Below are positions 22,993-30,840 of a DNA stretch of 38,753 bases, in pieces; the first letter of the stretch is position 1; every line of letters begins with the position of its first letter. The notes below the pieces were generated by a model, which did not search any database, was not told the DNA's origin, and saw nothing but the letters and a program-made list of their open reading frames with translations. The stretch covers positions 1 through 38,753 of the forward strand of contig CANKIK010000030.1 in the NCBI GenBank assembly GCA_947481985.1, written 5' to 3'. Origin of the DNA: QWOP01 sp003669605 (lineage in GTDB: Bacteria > Planctomycetota > Planctomycetia > Pirellulales > UBA1268). The position numbers were made by a program, and so were the translations under genes.

Positions 22993-23952
22993 ATGATGGA
23001 CAACGACTCTTTTTTGCGGATCGCTTCCAACCTCACTCCCGGCGGTGGTCGCGCGTCGACAGACGAGCGTCCTCCCCTGCGGAACGGCCCCCGGTTGGCT
23101 GCCGTCGCGGCCCCGTGTCACTCCGCGGCGACCGCTGTAGACCGCGTCGGCGCGGTCCAGTACCTCAACACCCGTCCGCTCGTGCACGGCTTGGCAACCG
23201 CCGGGCTTGAAGTGGAATACGACCTTCCCAGCCGGCTTGCCGACCGGCTCGCCTCCGGCCACCTCGACGTGGCCCTCATCCCCTCGATCGAGTTCTTCCG
23301 CGGCGTCGGCTACAGGCTCGTCTCCGACGCCTGCATCGGCTGCCGCGGTCCTGTGATGAGCGTCAAGCTCTTCTTCCGCACCCGCCCCGACCGGGTCGAA
23401 CACCTCGCCGTCGATGAGGGCTCACGAACGAGCGTGGCGCTGGCCAGGCTGCTCCTTGCCGAGCGCTGCGGAGTGGCCCCCGAGGTCGAGGTGCTCCGCT
23501 TGGAAGACGACATCTCGACCACGGTCGCCGATGCTGTCCTGCTGATTGGTGACCGGGCGATCGGCTCCCAGACCGGCAACTTCCAGGAGGTGTGGGACCT
23601 CGGTGACGAGTGGTGCCGGTGGACCGGCCTGCCGTTTGTGTTTGCCGTCTGGGCAGCGCGCAGCGACGTGCCGGCGGAGACGCTCCGTCGCGTCGAACCG
23701 CTCCTGGCCGCGGCCCGCGATTCGGGGAAGGCAAACCTGGCGGCGATCGCTGCGGTAGAGGCCAAGCCACACAGGCTGACCGTTCCGCAGTGTCTGGGAT
23801 ACCTCCGCGACAACCTCCACTACGACCTCGGCCTCCGCGAACGAGCGGCCCTGGCGCTGTTCTACGACCGGGCGTCGGCGTTGTCACTGGCCCCGCGGGG
23901 GCTCAATCTGTCTGCCGCCCTCGCCCCAGCCGGCCTCCCGATGGCACACTAA
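22993..23952 (+). CDS. mqnA: Chorismate dehydratase (MqnA)
   Basis: A 319-residue MqnA, which dehydrates chorismate to 3-enolpyruvyl-benzoate, the first step of the futalosine menaquinone route. Homology begins at VGAVQYLNTRPLVHGL and continues through RLASGHLDVALIPSIEFFRG, CIGCRGPVMSVKLFF, LIGDRAIGS and WTGLPFVFAVWAAR. The first 50 or so residues (from the ATG pair at 22993/22996) are low-complexity and not typical. The start is therefore uncertain, and a further in-frame ATG at 22930 also exists. It is followed after 62 bases by mqnC in the same direction. Confidence 0.9.
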   Translation: MMDNDSFLRIASNLTPGGGRASTDERPPLRNGPRLAAVAAPCHSAATAVDRVGAVQYLNTRPLVHGLATAGLEVEYDLPSRLADRLASGHLDVALIPSIEFFRGVGYRLVSDACIGCRGPVMSVKLFFRTRPDRVEHLAVDEGSRTSVALARLLLAERCGVAPEVEVLRLEDDISTTVADAVLLIGDRAIGSQTGNFQEVWDLGDEWCRWTGLPFVFAVWAARSDVPAETLRRVEPLLAAARDSGKANLAAIAAVEAKPHRLTVPQCLGYLRDNLHYDLGLRERAALALFYDRASALSLAPRGLNLSAALAPAGLPMAH

Positions 23953-24014
23953 CGGATTCCTCGTTTCCTCAACCCAAGTGCCACTCCCACCTGCCCTGGC
24001 CCTCCTCCCGCATC

Positions 24015-25220
24015 ATGACACCCCACCAACGCATCCTCGATGACGCCATCGCCGGCAGGCGACTCTCGGCAGCCGATGCCGTGACCCTGCTTGAGTCGTC
24101 TGACCTCCCCGGCATCGGTCGGGCCGCCAACGCCGTCGCCAACCGGCTCCACCCCGAGCCGTATCGCACCTACAACATCGACCGCAACATCAACTACACC
24201 AACGTCTGCACCGCGGTCTGCGATTTCTGCGCCTTCTACCGGCCGCCGAAACATGCGGAGGGCTATGTCCTCGACCGCGGGGTGATGATGAGTAAAATCG
24301 CGGAGATGGTTTCGGTGGGGGGCGATCAGATCCTCCTCCAAGGTGGCCTCCATCCCACGCTGACCCTTGAGTGGTACGAAGAGCTGCTTGGCGAGATCAA
24401 GGGGCGCTTTCCGCAGGTCAACATCCACGGATTTTCCCCCCCTGAGATCCACCACTTCGCCAAGGTCTCGAAGCTCCCCGTGCGCGAGGTTCTCCAGCGC
24501 CTCGCCCGCGCCGGGCTCGGCTCGCTTCCGGGGGGCGGCGGCGAGATCCTCGTCGACCGCGTCCGCCAGGCAATCACCCGCGGCAAGGTCCTCACCGATG
24601 GCTGGCTCGACGTCCACCGCCAGTGGCACGGGATCGGCGGCAGGAGCACCGCCACGATGATGTTTGGCCATATCGAAACGCTGGCGGAACGGGTCGAGCA
24701 TCTGGAGCGGATCCGCGATCTGCAGGACGAGACCGGTGGCTTCACCGCCTTTATCTGCTGGTCGTTCCAGCCCGACAACACGCAGATGGCCGAGATCCTC
24801 CCGGCCGGCCCCTTCGACTATCTCAAGACGCAGGCGGTGGCCCGCTTGTTCCTCGATAATGTCCCCAACATCCAGTCGAGTTGGGTGACCCAAGGGAGGG
24901 AGATCGGCCAACTGGCGCTCCTCTTTGGCGCCAACGACATGGGGAGCTTGATGCTTGAGGAGAACGTCGTCAGTGCCGCCGGCACGGTGCACCACCTCAC
25001 GCTCACCGAAATGCGTTCGGCCATCTCAGAACTCGGCTGGATCCCGCGGCGGCGAAATGTTTTTTATGAACTCTTCGAGGAGCAGTGCGACGGGCCCCTT
25101 GAACTGGTGCTCCCCGCGGCGGCCAGTGGAGGATCAGGCAACGGCGCAGGAACGGTCGCTTCCGGCCAAAGCGGAGCACTCATAGCGCCCGCGCTCTTGG
25201 CGACGTCGGCGAAACTGTGA
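24015..25220 (+). CDS. mqnC: Cyclic dehypoxanthinylfutalosine synthase (MqnC), radical SAM
   Basis: A 401-residue radical SAM enzyme that cyclises dehypoxanthine futalosine. The cluster motif is C65, C69, C72 (NVCTAVCDFCAFYR), preceded by the typical YNIDRNINYTN. Also present are LQGGLHPTLTLEWYEELL, HGFSPPEIHHFAK, LGSLPGGGGEILVDRVR and WLDVHRQWHGIG, all family-typical. The C-terminal 35 residues are low-complexity. The ATG at 24015 is chosen to match the family N-terminus; the frame extends far upstream through mqnA only as a shadow. It lies between mqnA and an amidohydrolase gene, to which its stop is joined by GTGA. Confidence 0.95.
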   Translation: MTPHQRILDDAIAGRRLSAADAVTLLESSDLPGIGRAANAVANRLHPEPYRTYNIDRNINYTNVCTAVCDFCAFYRPPKHAEGYVLDRGVMMSKIAEMVSVGGDQILLQGGLHPTLTLEWYEELLGEIKGRFPQVNIHGFSPPEIHHFAKVSKLPVREVLQRLARAGLGSLPGGGGEILVDRVRQAITRGKVLTDGWLDVHRQWHGIGGRSTATMMFGHIETLAERVEHLERIRDLQDETGGFTAFICWSFQPDNTQMAEILPAGPFDYLKTQAVARLFLDNVPNIQSSWVTQGREIGQLALLFGANDMGSLMLEENVVSAAGTVHHLTLTEMRSAISELGWIPRRRNVFYELFEEQCDGPLELVLPAAASGGSGNGAGTVASGQSGALIAPALLATSAKL

Positions 25221-26491
25221 GCGGAGCCGGAAGCCGTCTGGCCCCGATCACGCTCCGCGCCCGCTGGATCGTGCCGGTCGGCATGCCGGCAATCGAGAAC
25301 GGCTGGGTGCGGATCGAGCGCGGCCGGTTCGCAGCGATCGGACGATGGGCAGGCCTTTCGGCCCCCGCCTCGGCGGCCATTCTTGACCTCGGCGATTCGA
25401 TCCTCCTCCCCGGTCTGGTCAACGCTCACACCCACCTTGAATTCTCCGATCTCCCCCGGCCGCTCGATGCCCGGGGCGGGTTACCCGGATGGATCAGGGC
25501 CGTCGTTGCCCTCCGTCGCGGCCGCCCGGTGGAAAAGGCCGCCGAGGCCCGGTTGGTAGATAGCCTCCGTGCGGGTCTCATCGAGAGCCTCTCCCACGGC
25601 ATCACCACCGTCGGCGACATCGCCACCGCCGTGCCCTGTGGCGGGTATCCCTCTGTGGGGCCGCGGCTGCGGGTTTACCGGGAGGCGCTCGGGCTGTCGT
25701 TTGCGGGGAGCGTTCTCCCCGCAAAAGTGAGCCGCGACCTTGACCGGCTCAAAGACACGGCTGGTATCTCGCCACATGCCCCTTACACCGTCTCGGCAGC
25801 GCTGGGAAAAGCCCTGCTTGGTGAAGCTCGTCGCCGCGATCTCCCTGTCACGATGCACCTCGCGGAGAGCGCGGAAGAACTGGAGTACGTGACCAGCGGC
25901 AGCGGAGCCTTCCGCGATCTCCTCGCCTCCCTCGGCGCCTGGCCGCGTGACCGGCCCGCGCCCGTGATCCCCCCGTCAGAGTGGATCAGCAGGCTCGCCC
26001 GCTGCCGGCGGGGGAGCGTGGTCCATGGCACGTTCCTCGGCGAGACCCCCGACACCAGCGCAATCAATCGCCTCTCCCGACACCGCAATCGTCTGGCCCT
26101 CGTCGTCTGCCCACGGACAACGCGGCTCCTTTCGGGGCGGCTGCCGCCTCTGGAGCGGTTTGTTGCAGCAGGGATTCGCGTGGCGCTCGGCACCGACAGC
26201 CGGGCGTCGAACCCCGATCTCTCGGTGCTCGCCGAGGCGAGGGAACTGGTAGGCGCGGGGGTCGTCAGGCCGTGGGAGGCGATTCTGATGGCGACGCGTA
26301 ACGCGGCCTGGGCCCTGGGATATGAACACCGGGCTGGTGCGATCGCCGTCGGCCGGCCGGCCGATCTGGTCGTGCTTGCTCCCTCAGGCACCTTCCGCGA
26401 TCCGTGCGATGCGATCCTCCGTCCCGAGACCCGCGTTCGGGCCACGCTTTGCCGCGGGAAGGTGCTTCACGGCAGCCTCGCCAGCGGGTGA
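25217..26491 (+). CDS. Amidohydrolase, probable aminofutalosine deaminase
   Basis: A 424-residue metal-dependent amidohydrolase of the cytosine deaminase/SsnA type. Metal ligands are H71 and H73 (NAHTHLEFSDL), a His in GISPHAPYTVS, a His in TMHLAESAEE and an Asp in LGTDSRASNPDL. The start is GTG, overlapping the mqnC stop as GTGA. The GTG is accepted because the coding sequence begins immediately and no nearer ATG exists. Position in the mqn operon suggests deamination of 6-amino-6-deoxyfutalosine, as known for amidohydrolases of the MqnX type. Another deaminase, such as a methylthioadenosine/adenosine deaminase, cannot be excluded. mqnB, mqnD and mqnE are not in the window. Confidence 0.85.
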   Translation: MSGAGSRLAPITLRARWIVPVGMPAIENGWVRIERGRFAAIGRWAGLSAPASAAILDLGDSILLPGLVNAHTHLEFSDLPRPLDARGGLPGWIRAVVALRRGRPVEKAAEARLVDSLRAGLIESLSHGITTVGDIATAVPCGGYPSVGPRLRVYREALGLSFAGSVLPAKVSRDLDRLKDTAGISPHAPYTVSAALGKALLGEARRRDLPVTMHLAESAEELEYVTSGSGAFRDLLASLGAWPRDRPAPVIPPSEWISRLARCRRGSVVHGTFLGETPDTSAINRLSRHRNRLALVVCPRTTRLLSGRLPPLERFVAAGIRVALGTDSRASNPDLSVLAEARELVGAGVVRPWEAILMATRNAAWALGYEHRAGAIAVGRPADLVVLAPSGTFRDPCDAILRPETRVRATLCRGKVLHGSLASG

Positions 26492-26536
26492 GGGCCGGAC
26501 TGAATGAGGGGGTCTTTGAGTTCCCCAAGCCACTAC

Positions 26537-27427
26537 TCACAGCCGGCAGTTGGCGATCCGCGTTTCGATGACTGCCGAGGCGCCGATCGCTTCGAGCCGT
26601 TCCATGATCCCGTGCACTTCGCCACGGCGGACCATCGCCCGCACCGCACACCAGCCCGGGTCCTCGAGCGCACTGACCGTCGGCGAGTTGAAACCGGGGG
26701 TGATCGCCTCCGCCTCCGGCAGCCGGCCGCGCGGGATATTGTATTCAAGGAGCGAGTAGGTGCGGGCGATCACCACTCCCTCCAGTCGCCGCACGATGCG
26801 GTCGGCCAGTGCCGGCTGATGAAGATCGGGGTTCTGCACGAGCACCGTTTCGTAGCGCCCCAACTCCGCCATCACGCGGAGCCGGTTGGCCGCCAACGTG
26901 CTGCCGGTCTCCACGAGATCGACAATTGCCTCCGCCACGCCGAGTTGGATCATCACCTCGACGCTTCCCGAGAGGGGCACAAAGTGGGCCTCGACGCCCC
27001 GTTCCTTGAGCCAACCGCGGGTAATCTGCGGAAAACTCGTGGCAATCCGGGTTCCCTGGAGGTGGGAGACTTCGCTGATCGCGGAATCCTCGGCGACGCA
27101 CAGAGCCAGCCGGCAGGAACCGATCCCGAGGTCGAGGCGATGCACGAGCCGGGCGCCGCTCTCAGCGACCAGATCGGCGCCGGTGACGCCGAGGTCGATC
27201 GCCCCTTCGGCGACGAGCACCGGAATGTCGTCGGTGCGGAGGAAAATCACCTCCGCGGGAATGTCGCGACAGCGGGCAAAGAGGCTCCGCTCGGAACGAC
27301 GGAAGTTGAGCCCCGCCTCGGCGAGGAGTTGGGCGGAGATCTCGGCCAGCCGCCCCTTGCTCGGCAGGCCAATCCGCAGGAGGCGTGAAGGCGTGGCTGC
27401 CGACTGATGTGGTCTGTTTTCGCTCAC
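26537..27427 (-). CDS. hisG: ATP phosphoribosyltransferase, long form
   Basis: A 296-residue HisG that joins ATP and PRPP, the first step of histidine synthesis. The N-terminus has RIGLPSKGRLAEISAQLL. PRPP binding is at IVDLVETGSTLAANRLRV, and the C-terminal regulatory domain is present, so this is the long hexameric form and does not need HisZ. The start is GTG at 27427 and overlaps the hisE stop as GTGA. The gene order hisE-hisG on the minus strand is convergent with the mqn unit (45 bases between stops). The family would be histidine-inhibited; no leader peptide or riboswitch was seen. Histidine is also the substrate of OvoA in this window. Confidence 0.95.
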   Translation of the reverse strand: MSENRPHQSAATPSRLLRIGLPSKGRLAEISAQLLAEAGLNFRRSERSLFARCRDIPAEVIFLRTDDIPVLVAEGAIDLGVTGADLVAESGARLVHRLDLGIGSCRLALCVAEDSAISEVSHLQGTRIATSFPQITRGWLKERGVEAHFVPLSGSVEVMIQLGVAEAIVDLVETGSTLAANRLRVMAELGRYETVLVQNPDLHQPALADRIVRRLEGVVIARTYSLLEYNIPRGRLPEAEAITPGFNSPTVSALEDPGWCAVRAMVRRGEVHGIMERLEAIGASAVIETRIANCRL

Positions 27428-27768
27428 GACTGATCCCCTTCGTGCCCCGCTCGGGACGCCTTCTCCTCAAGCCCCGATCTGCCACAGCGGCGTTCGAGTT
27501 CCGCCGTCACGCTCGCAAGTGGCACGCCGCGGTGAGCCAACAAAACGAGGGCGTGGTAGAGCAGGTCGGCACACTCCGCCACGACGCGGTCGTCAGCGTC
27601 GGCGACGCCCGCCATCGCCAGTTCGCCCGCTTCCTCGGTCAACTTGCCGCCGATCTTGTGCGCCCCGGCGTGGAACAGCCGCGCGGTATAGGATCGGTCG
27701 ATCGGATCGCCCTTGCGCGATACGATGGTCCGCTCCAGGTTTTCGAGCGTTTCACCCACAGAATGCAT
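27424..27768 (-). CDS. hisE: Phosphoribosyl-ATP pyrophosphatase
   Basis: A 114-residue HisE, the second histidine-pathway step. Motifs are ETLENLERTIVSRK, SYTARLFHAGAHKIGGKLTE, EEAGELAMAG and ECADLLYHALVLL, an all-alpha MazG-like fold. HisE stands alone rather than fused to HisI. The ATG at 27768 is chosen because GGGAG lies seven bases upstream; a TTG at 27798 is possible but weaker. Its initiation codon lies in a palindrome (ATGCAT, 27763-27768) that also contains the likely miaA start on the other strand. It is coupled to hisG by GTGA. Confidence 0.9.
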   Translation of the reverse strand: MHSVGETLENLERTIVSRKGDPIDRSYTARLFHAGAHKIGGKLTEEAGELAMAGVADADDRVVAECADLLYHALVLLAHRGVPLASVTAELERRCGRSGLEEKASRAGHEGDQS

Positions 27769-28794
27769 CCGATGGCTCCCGAATCCGCCGGCCGCCAACC
27801 ACCCGGTGGCAGCAGTCCCGCAGGCGGCGGAACAGCCTGCCCCGACGGCCTAACTGTGCCGTCCCCAACTCTAGCATGCCCTCCGCAGCCCGCGCCGGGC
27901 GCGGGGGGAGGGGCCGTCCCGGCCCCGGAATTGGGGCCCGATTGCTGGTTTCTCTCCGGCCCGACTGCGGCGGGGAAAACCAGCCTGGCGGTGAGGCTCG
28001 CCGAACGACTTGGGGCCGAGATTGTCAGCGTCGACTCGATGGCGGTCTACCGCGGACTCGACATCGGCACCGCCAAGCCCTCTCCCCCGGAGCAGGAGCG
28101 CGTTCCCCACCACCTCCTCGACATTGTCGCTCCGGCCGAGCCGTTCAACGTCGTCCGGTGGCTGGCCGCGGCCGCGGTCGCGGTGCATGCCATCCGCAGC
28201 CGAGGGAGCTCGATCCTCTTTGTGGGGGGCACCCCGCTCTATCTCCGTGCCCTTCGCGACGGACTGGCCGATCTCCCGGCCGCCGATCCCGATCTGCGCC
28301 GTGACCTCCGATTGCAGGCCGCCACGGCCGCTCCCGGTGAACTCCACCGCAGGCTCCTGCAGATCGACCCCGCCGCCGCCAACCGGATCCATCCCAACGA
28401 CACTCGTCGGATCGTGAGGGCGCTTGAAGTCGCGGAGTGCTCGGGAAGGCCCTTGTCAGCGGCTTTCGCCCCGGCCCCCCACCCCGTTTTTGCGGAGCAG
28501 TTGATGGTCATCGATCTGCCCCGCCACCTGCTCCGGGACCGCATCGACCGCCGCGTGGAGCAGATGTTTGCCGCGGGTCTGATCGAGGAGACCCGTCGGG
28601 CCGCCGCTGCTCCAGGCGGCATCGGCCCCACAGCCGGGCAGGCCGCCGGCTATGCCGAGGCCCTCGGCGTACTCGCGGGAACTCTGTCGGTGGCGGAGGC
28701 AATCGGCCTCACCCAGCAGCGGACGCGGCAGTTGGCCAAGCGACAACTCACTTGGCTGCGGAGTTTTCCTGGGGCGGTGTGGATCACGGCTTGA
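27763..28794 (+). CDS. miaA: tRNA dimethylallyltransferase
   Basis: A MiaA of 343 residues from the ATG at 27763. It transfers dimethylallyl to A37 of tRNAs reading UNN codons. Motifs are a P-loop (GPTAAGKTSLAV from about 66), VSVDSMAVYRGLDIGTAKPS, PHHLLDIVAP, LFVGGTPLYLRAL, HPNDTRRIVRALEVAE and LTQQRTRQLAKRQLTWLRSF. The first 58 residues are Pro/Gly/Ala-rich with no homology. The start is therefore uncertain: ATG 27763, ATG 27772, GTG 27856 and TTG 27931 are all in frame, and none has a strong Shine-Dalgarno. If either ATG is used, the 5' end overlaps divergent hisE. Confidence 0.88.
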   Translation: MHPMAPESAGRQPPGGSSPAGGGTACPDGLTVPSPTLACPPQPAPGAGGGAVPAPELGPDCWFLSGPTAAGKTSLAVRLAERLGAEIVSVDSMAVYRGLDIGTAKPSPPEQERVPHHLLDIVAPAEPFNVVRWLAAAAVAVHAIRSRGSSILFVGGTPLYLRALRDGLADLPAADPDLRRDLRLQAATAAPGELHRRLLQIDPAAANRIHPNDTRRIVRALEVAECSGRPLSAAFAPAPHPVFAEQLMVIDLPRHLLRDRIDRRVEQMFAAGLIEETRRAAAAPGGIGPTAGQAAGYAEALGVLAGTLSVAEAIGLTQQRTRQLAKRQLTWLRSFPGAVWITA

Positions 28795-29268
28795 TCCAGG
28801 TGCCCCCCGACATGCTGGCAAAGGACGTGCTAGCACCGGATGTAGGGTGCTCGAGGGGGCGAGACCACAAAATCGTCGTCGTTGCTTGCCCCAAGGTTTC
28901 TCCCCGATACCTTCGCCCCGCCGGCCTGACTGGTAGCCCGCGATGCGGGAGCCACAAGGACGGCGACGGCTCGAACGACGGAACTGGCCCAACGGCCCCT
29001 GCGGGGGGCAGTTGGCCCGGAAGCCTGGATGGCTTCCGTCCGCCGCGGAGGCTCCTTCAGTCCGAAGGCACTGGCGTTATGGATGACGCTTCAAGAGCGT
29101 GACATGGGACGGCACTCGCGGCCGTTCGTGACGTCGGTGAACTGGCGACAGGGGGAGCATTCGGTGCGGACGGAGGCCACTTGGAGGCCTGCCGGGGGTC
29201 GGCGTACGACCACCCCGCGTTCGAGACGTGCAACAGGATTCCGCCCGAAGATTCCCCGGAGATTTTCC
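28795..29268. other. Non-coding interval with many hairpins
   Basis: These 474 bases lie between miaA and the amidotransferase-like gene. Open frames through it show no recognisable protein. The interval is dominated by perfect short inverted repeats from 28937 to about 29216, listed in the next entry. No tRNA, SRP RNA, RNase P RNA or tmRNA signature was recognised. Confidence 0.5.
28930..29220 (+). ncRNA. Candidate structured RNA or long 5' leader
   Basis: At least seven stems occur in a row: CCCGC/GCGGG at 28937-28949; AACTG/CAGTT with inner GC pairs at 28982-29013; CGGAAGCC/GGCTTCCG at 29018-29038; CCTTC/GAAGG at 29054-29068; ACGCT/AGCGT at 29086-29100; CGG-AGGCC/GGCCT-CCG (one bulge) at 29171-29194; GGTCG/CGACC at 29197-29211. 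Four of the loops are exactly five bases. The last stem ends 58 bases before the start of the downstream gene at 29269. It could be a leader RNA of that gene, an independent small RNA, or a chance consequence of high GC. Strand is assumed from the flanking genes. Confidence 0.35.
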
Positions 29269-30015
29269 ATGGCAGCCAAGCCCCTCATCGGCATCAACAC
29301 CGACTACCGGTCGTCCCGCAAGGAACATGCGGCACTCTCATTCGTCGCTGCGGGCTATTTCGACGGGATCACCGCCGCCGGTGGCATCCCCGTGATTCTC
29401 CCGCCGCTGGTCGACGAGGACGATGTCGTCCGCCTCTTGGACATGCTCGACGGGGTGGTGCTCGTCGGCGGAGCCGACCTCGACCCGAGGCGCGATGGCT
29501 GGATGCCGCACCCCTCGGTGCGCCCCATGGATGTGCGGCGTGAGGACTTCGACCGGATGCTCGCCAAACATGTCTGCCAGCGGCACATGCCAGTGCTGGC
29601 GATCGGCGCCGGGATGCAGTTGCTCAATATCACCGCCGGAGGCACCCTGTTCCTCCATATCCCGGAGGATCTTCCCAAGGCGATCCCCCACAAGGACCCC
29701 TGCGACACCAGCCACCGCCATGGCCTGTTGGTCGAGGCCGGATCGGTGATGGAGCGGGTGTATGGCGACGGCGAGATCCGGGTCAACAGCATGCATCACA
29801 TGTCGCTCGACGATGTGGCCAGCGGCTTCCGAGTCACGGCACGGGCTCCAGACGGGGTTGTGGAAGCAATCGAGAGCCAAGTTGAGGGTTGGGTGGCGAT
29901 CGGCACCCAATTCCATCCCGAGGCTGAGACTGCCTCGGCGCTCGACATGAAGATCTTCGAGGAATTCATGATCGGCATCACCGGCGAGGTGCCGGAAGTC
30001 CGGCTGGTGGCTTGA
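29269..30015 (+). CDS. Class I glutamine amidotransferase-like protein lacking catalytic Cys
   Basis: A 248-residue member of peptidase family C26 (gamma-glutamyl-GABA hydrolase, PuuD-like). It starts MAAKPLIGINTDYR and has LDGVVLVGGADLDPRR, then PVLAIGAGMQLLNITAGG. Active members have GICRGMQ at this last place, so the nucleophile Cys is Gly113 and the next residue is Ala114. The later His/Glu pair is kept (IGTQFHPEAE), and NSMHHMSLDDVASGFRVTAR matches the family. The fold is likely intact but hydrolysis of gamma-glutamyl bonds by Cys is not possible. The ATG at 29269 is chosen at the beginning of homology; the frame is open upstream through the hairpin region. It converges on a methyltransferase. 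Confidence 0.87.
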   Translation: MAAKPLIGINTDYRSSRKEHAALSFVAAGYFDGITAAGGIPVILPPLVDEDDVVRLLDMLDGVVLVGGADLDPRRDGWMPHPSVRPMDVRREDFDRMLAKHVCQRHMPVLAIGAGMQLLNITAGGTLFLHIPEDLPKAIPHKDPCDTSHRHGLLVEAGSVMERVYGDGEIRVNSMHHMSLDDVASGFRVTARAPDGVVEAIESQVEGWVAIGTQFHPEAETASALDMKIFEEFMIGITGEVPEVRLVA

Positions 30016-30037
30016 CGACTCGCCCCTTCGGTCTGAG

Positions 30038-30075
30038 GCGTGCGGCTTTGGCAGAAGCCTTTCTGCAAAGCACGC
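30038..30075 (+). terminator. Bidirectional terminator-like hairpin
   Basis: GCGTG (30038-30042) and CTTTGGCAGAA pair with TTCTGCAAAG and CACGC (30071-30075), with one bulged G and a small loop. It fills the gap between the stops of the convergent amidotransferase-like and methyltransferase genes. No long T-run follows, so Rho-independence is uncertain. Confidence 0.5.
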
Positions 30076-30726
30076 TCACCCAGGGAAGCCCACCTTGTGG
30101 ATCTCGACATGGGGCCCGTCGGTCGCACCGTGCGGCCGGCGGGCCCGCGTCCGAGTGACAGCCATCCCCGCCGCCCGGCAAGCGGGACCGAAACCAGCCG
30201 CCTTCAACCGACAGGGATCGGCCACCAGCGCCATTCCAGACGGAGCCAACGTGCGGGCAATGGTGGCGGCGAGAGCCTCGGGATGATGACTCTCGTAGAG
30301 AACATCCGCAGCCACAACGACGTCAAACAGGCCTAGATCATCAGGGATGTTCCGCCAATCGACGACCCTCGTACGGATGCCGGAGAGCGCATTGTGCTCC
30401 GCGTTGTACCGGACCCCTTCCAGGGCAGCTTCCTCGTAATCCGACGCGGTGACGGAGAAGCCACTGCGGGCTGCGACCAAGGCCGGCAGCCCTAATCCAC
30501 AGCCGAGTTCCAAGAGCGTTTTCCCCCGACCGTCCATGGTGGCCAAGTCCTCGGCGAGGACGATGGCCGATTCCCAGACATCGGCCCAGTAGGGAATCCG
30601 CTCGTCGTCCTCAAATGAGGAGAGGTCGATCAGCGACTCCATGTCGGGGGGCCGCCACACCGACACGGGCCTGCTGGCGATCTCAATCCGCCGCTCCACC
30701 GGTTCAAACCGTTCGAAGCCCATCAT
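30076..30726 (-). CDS. Class I SAM-dependent methyltransferase (METTL21/Nnt1-like)
   Basis: A 216-residue methyltransferase. The SAM-binding motif is LLELGCGLGLPALVAARSGF, followed by acidic SDYEEAAL and the post-motif VVVAADVLYESHHPEAL. An upstream segment with IPYWADVWESAIVLAEDL is typical of the Methyltransf_16/nicotinamide N-methyltransferase-like group, many of which methylate protein lysines. The start is one of two adjacent ATGs (30726, 30723). GGAGGA lies two bases before the first and five before the second, slightly favouring 30723. It diverges from glgB (114 bases between starts) and converges on the amidotransferase-like gene. The substrate is unknown. Confidence 0.85.
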   Translation of the reverse strand: MMGFERFEPVERRIEIASRPVSVWRPPDMESLIDLSSFEDDERIPYWADVWESAIVLAEDLATMDGRGKTLLELGCGLGLPALVAARSGFSVTASDYEEAALEGVRYNAEHNALSGIRTRVVDWRNIPDDLGLFDVVVAADVLYESHHPEALAATIARTLAPSGMALVADPCRLKAAGFGPACRAAGMAVTRTRARRPHGATDGPHVEIHKVGFPG

Positions 30727-30840
30727 GCTCCTCCGGGCCGTCGGCCATGTGCATCCCTCATAATCATCGGCCGGGGATGCCGGCGTCGGCGGCGCGAAGA
30801 ACCCTACCACGCTTCTTGGACGGGCGCTCAGGCAGAGTGC

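Noticed and set aside
28437..29102. A 221-codon plus-strand open frame covering the miaA end and part of the hairpin region
   Set aside because: Half of it overlaps miaA out of frame and the remainder has no homology or ribosome binding site.
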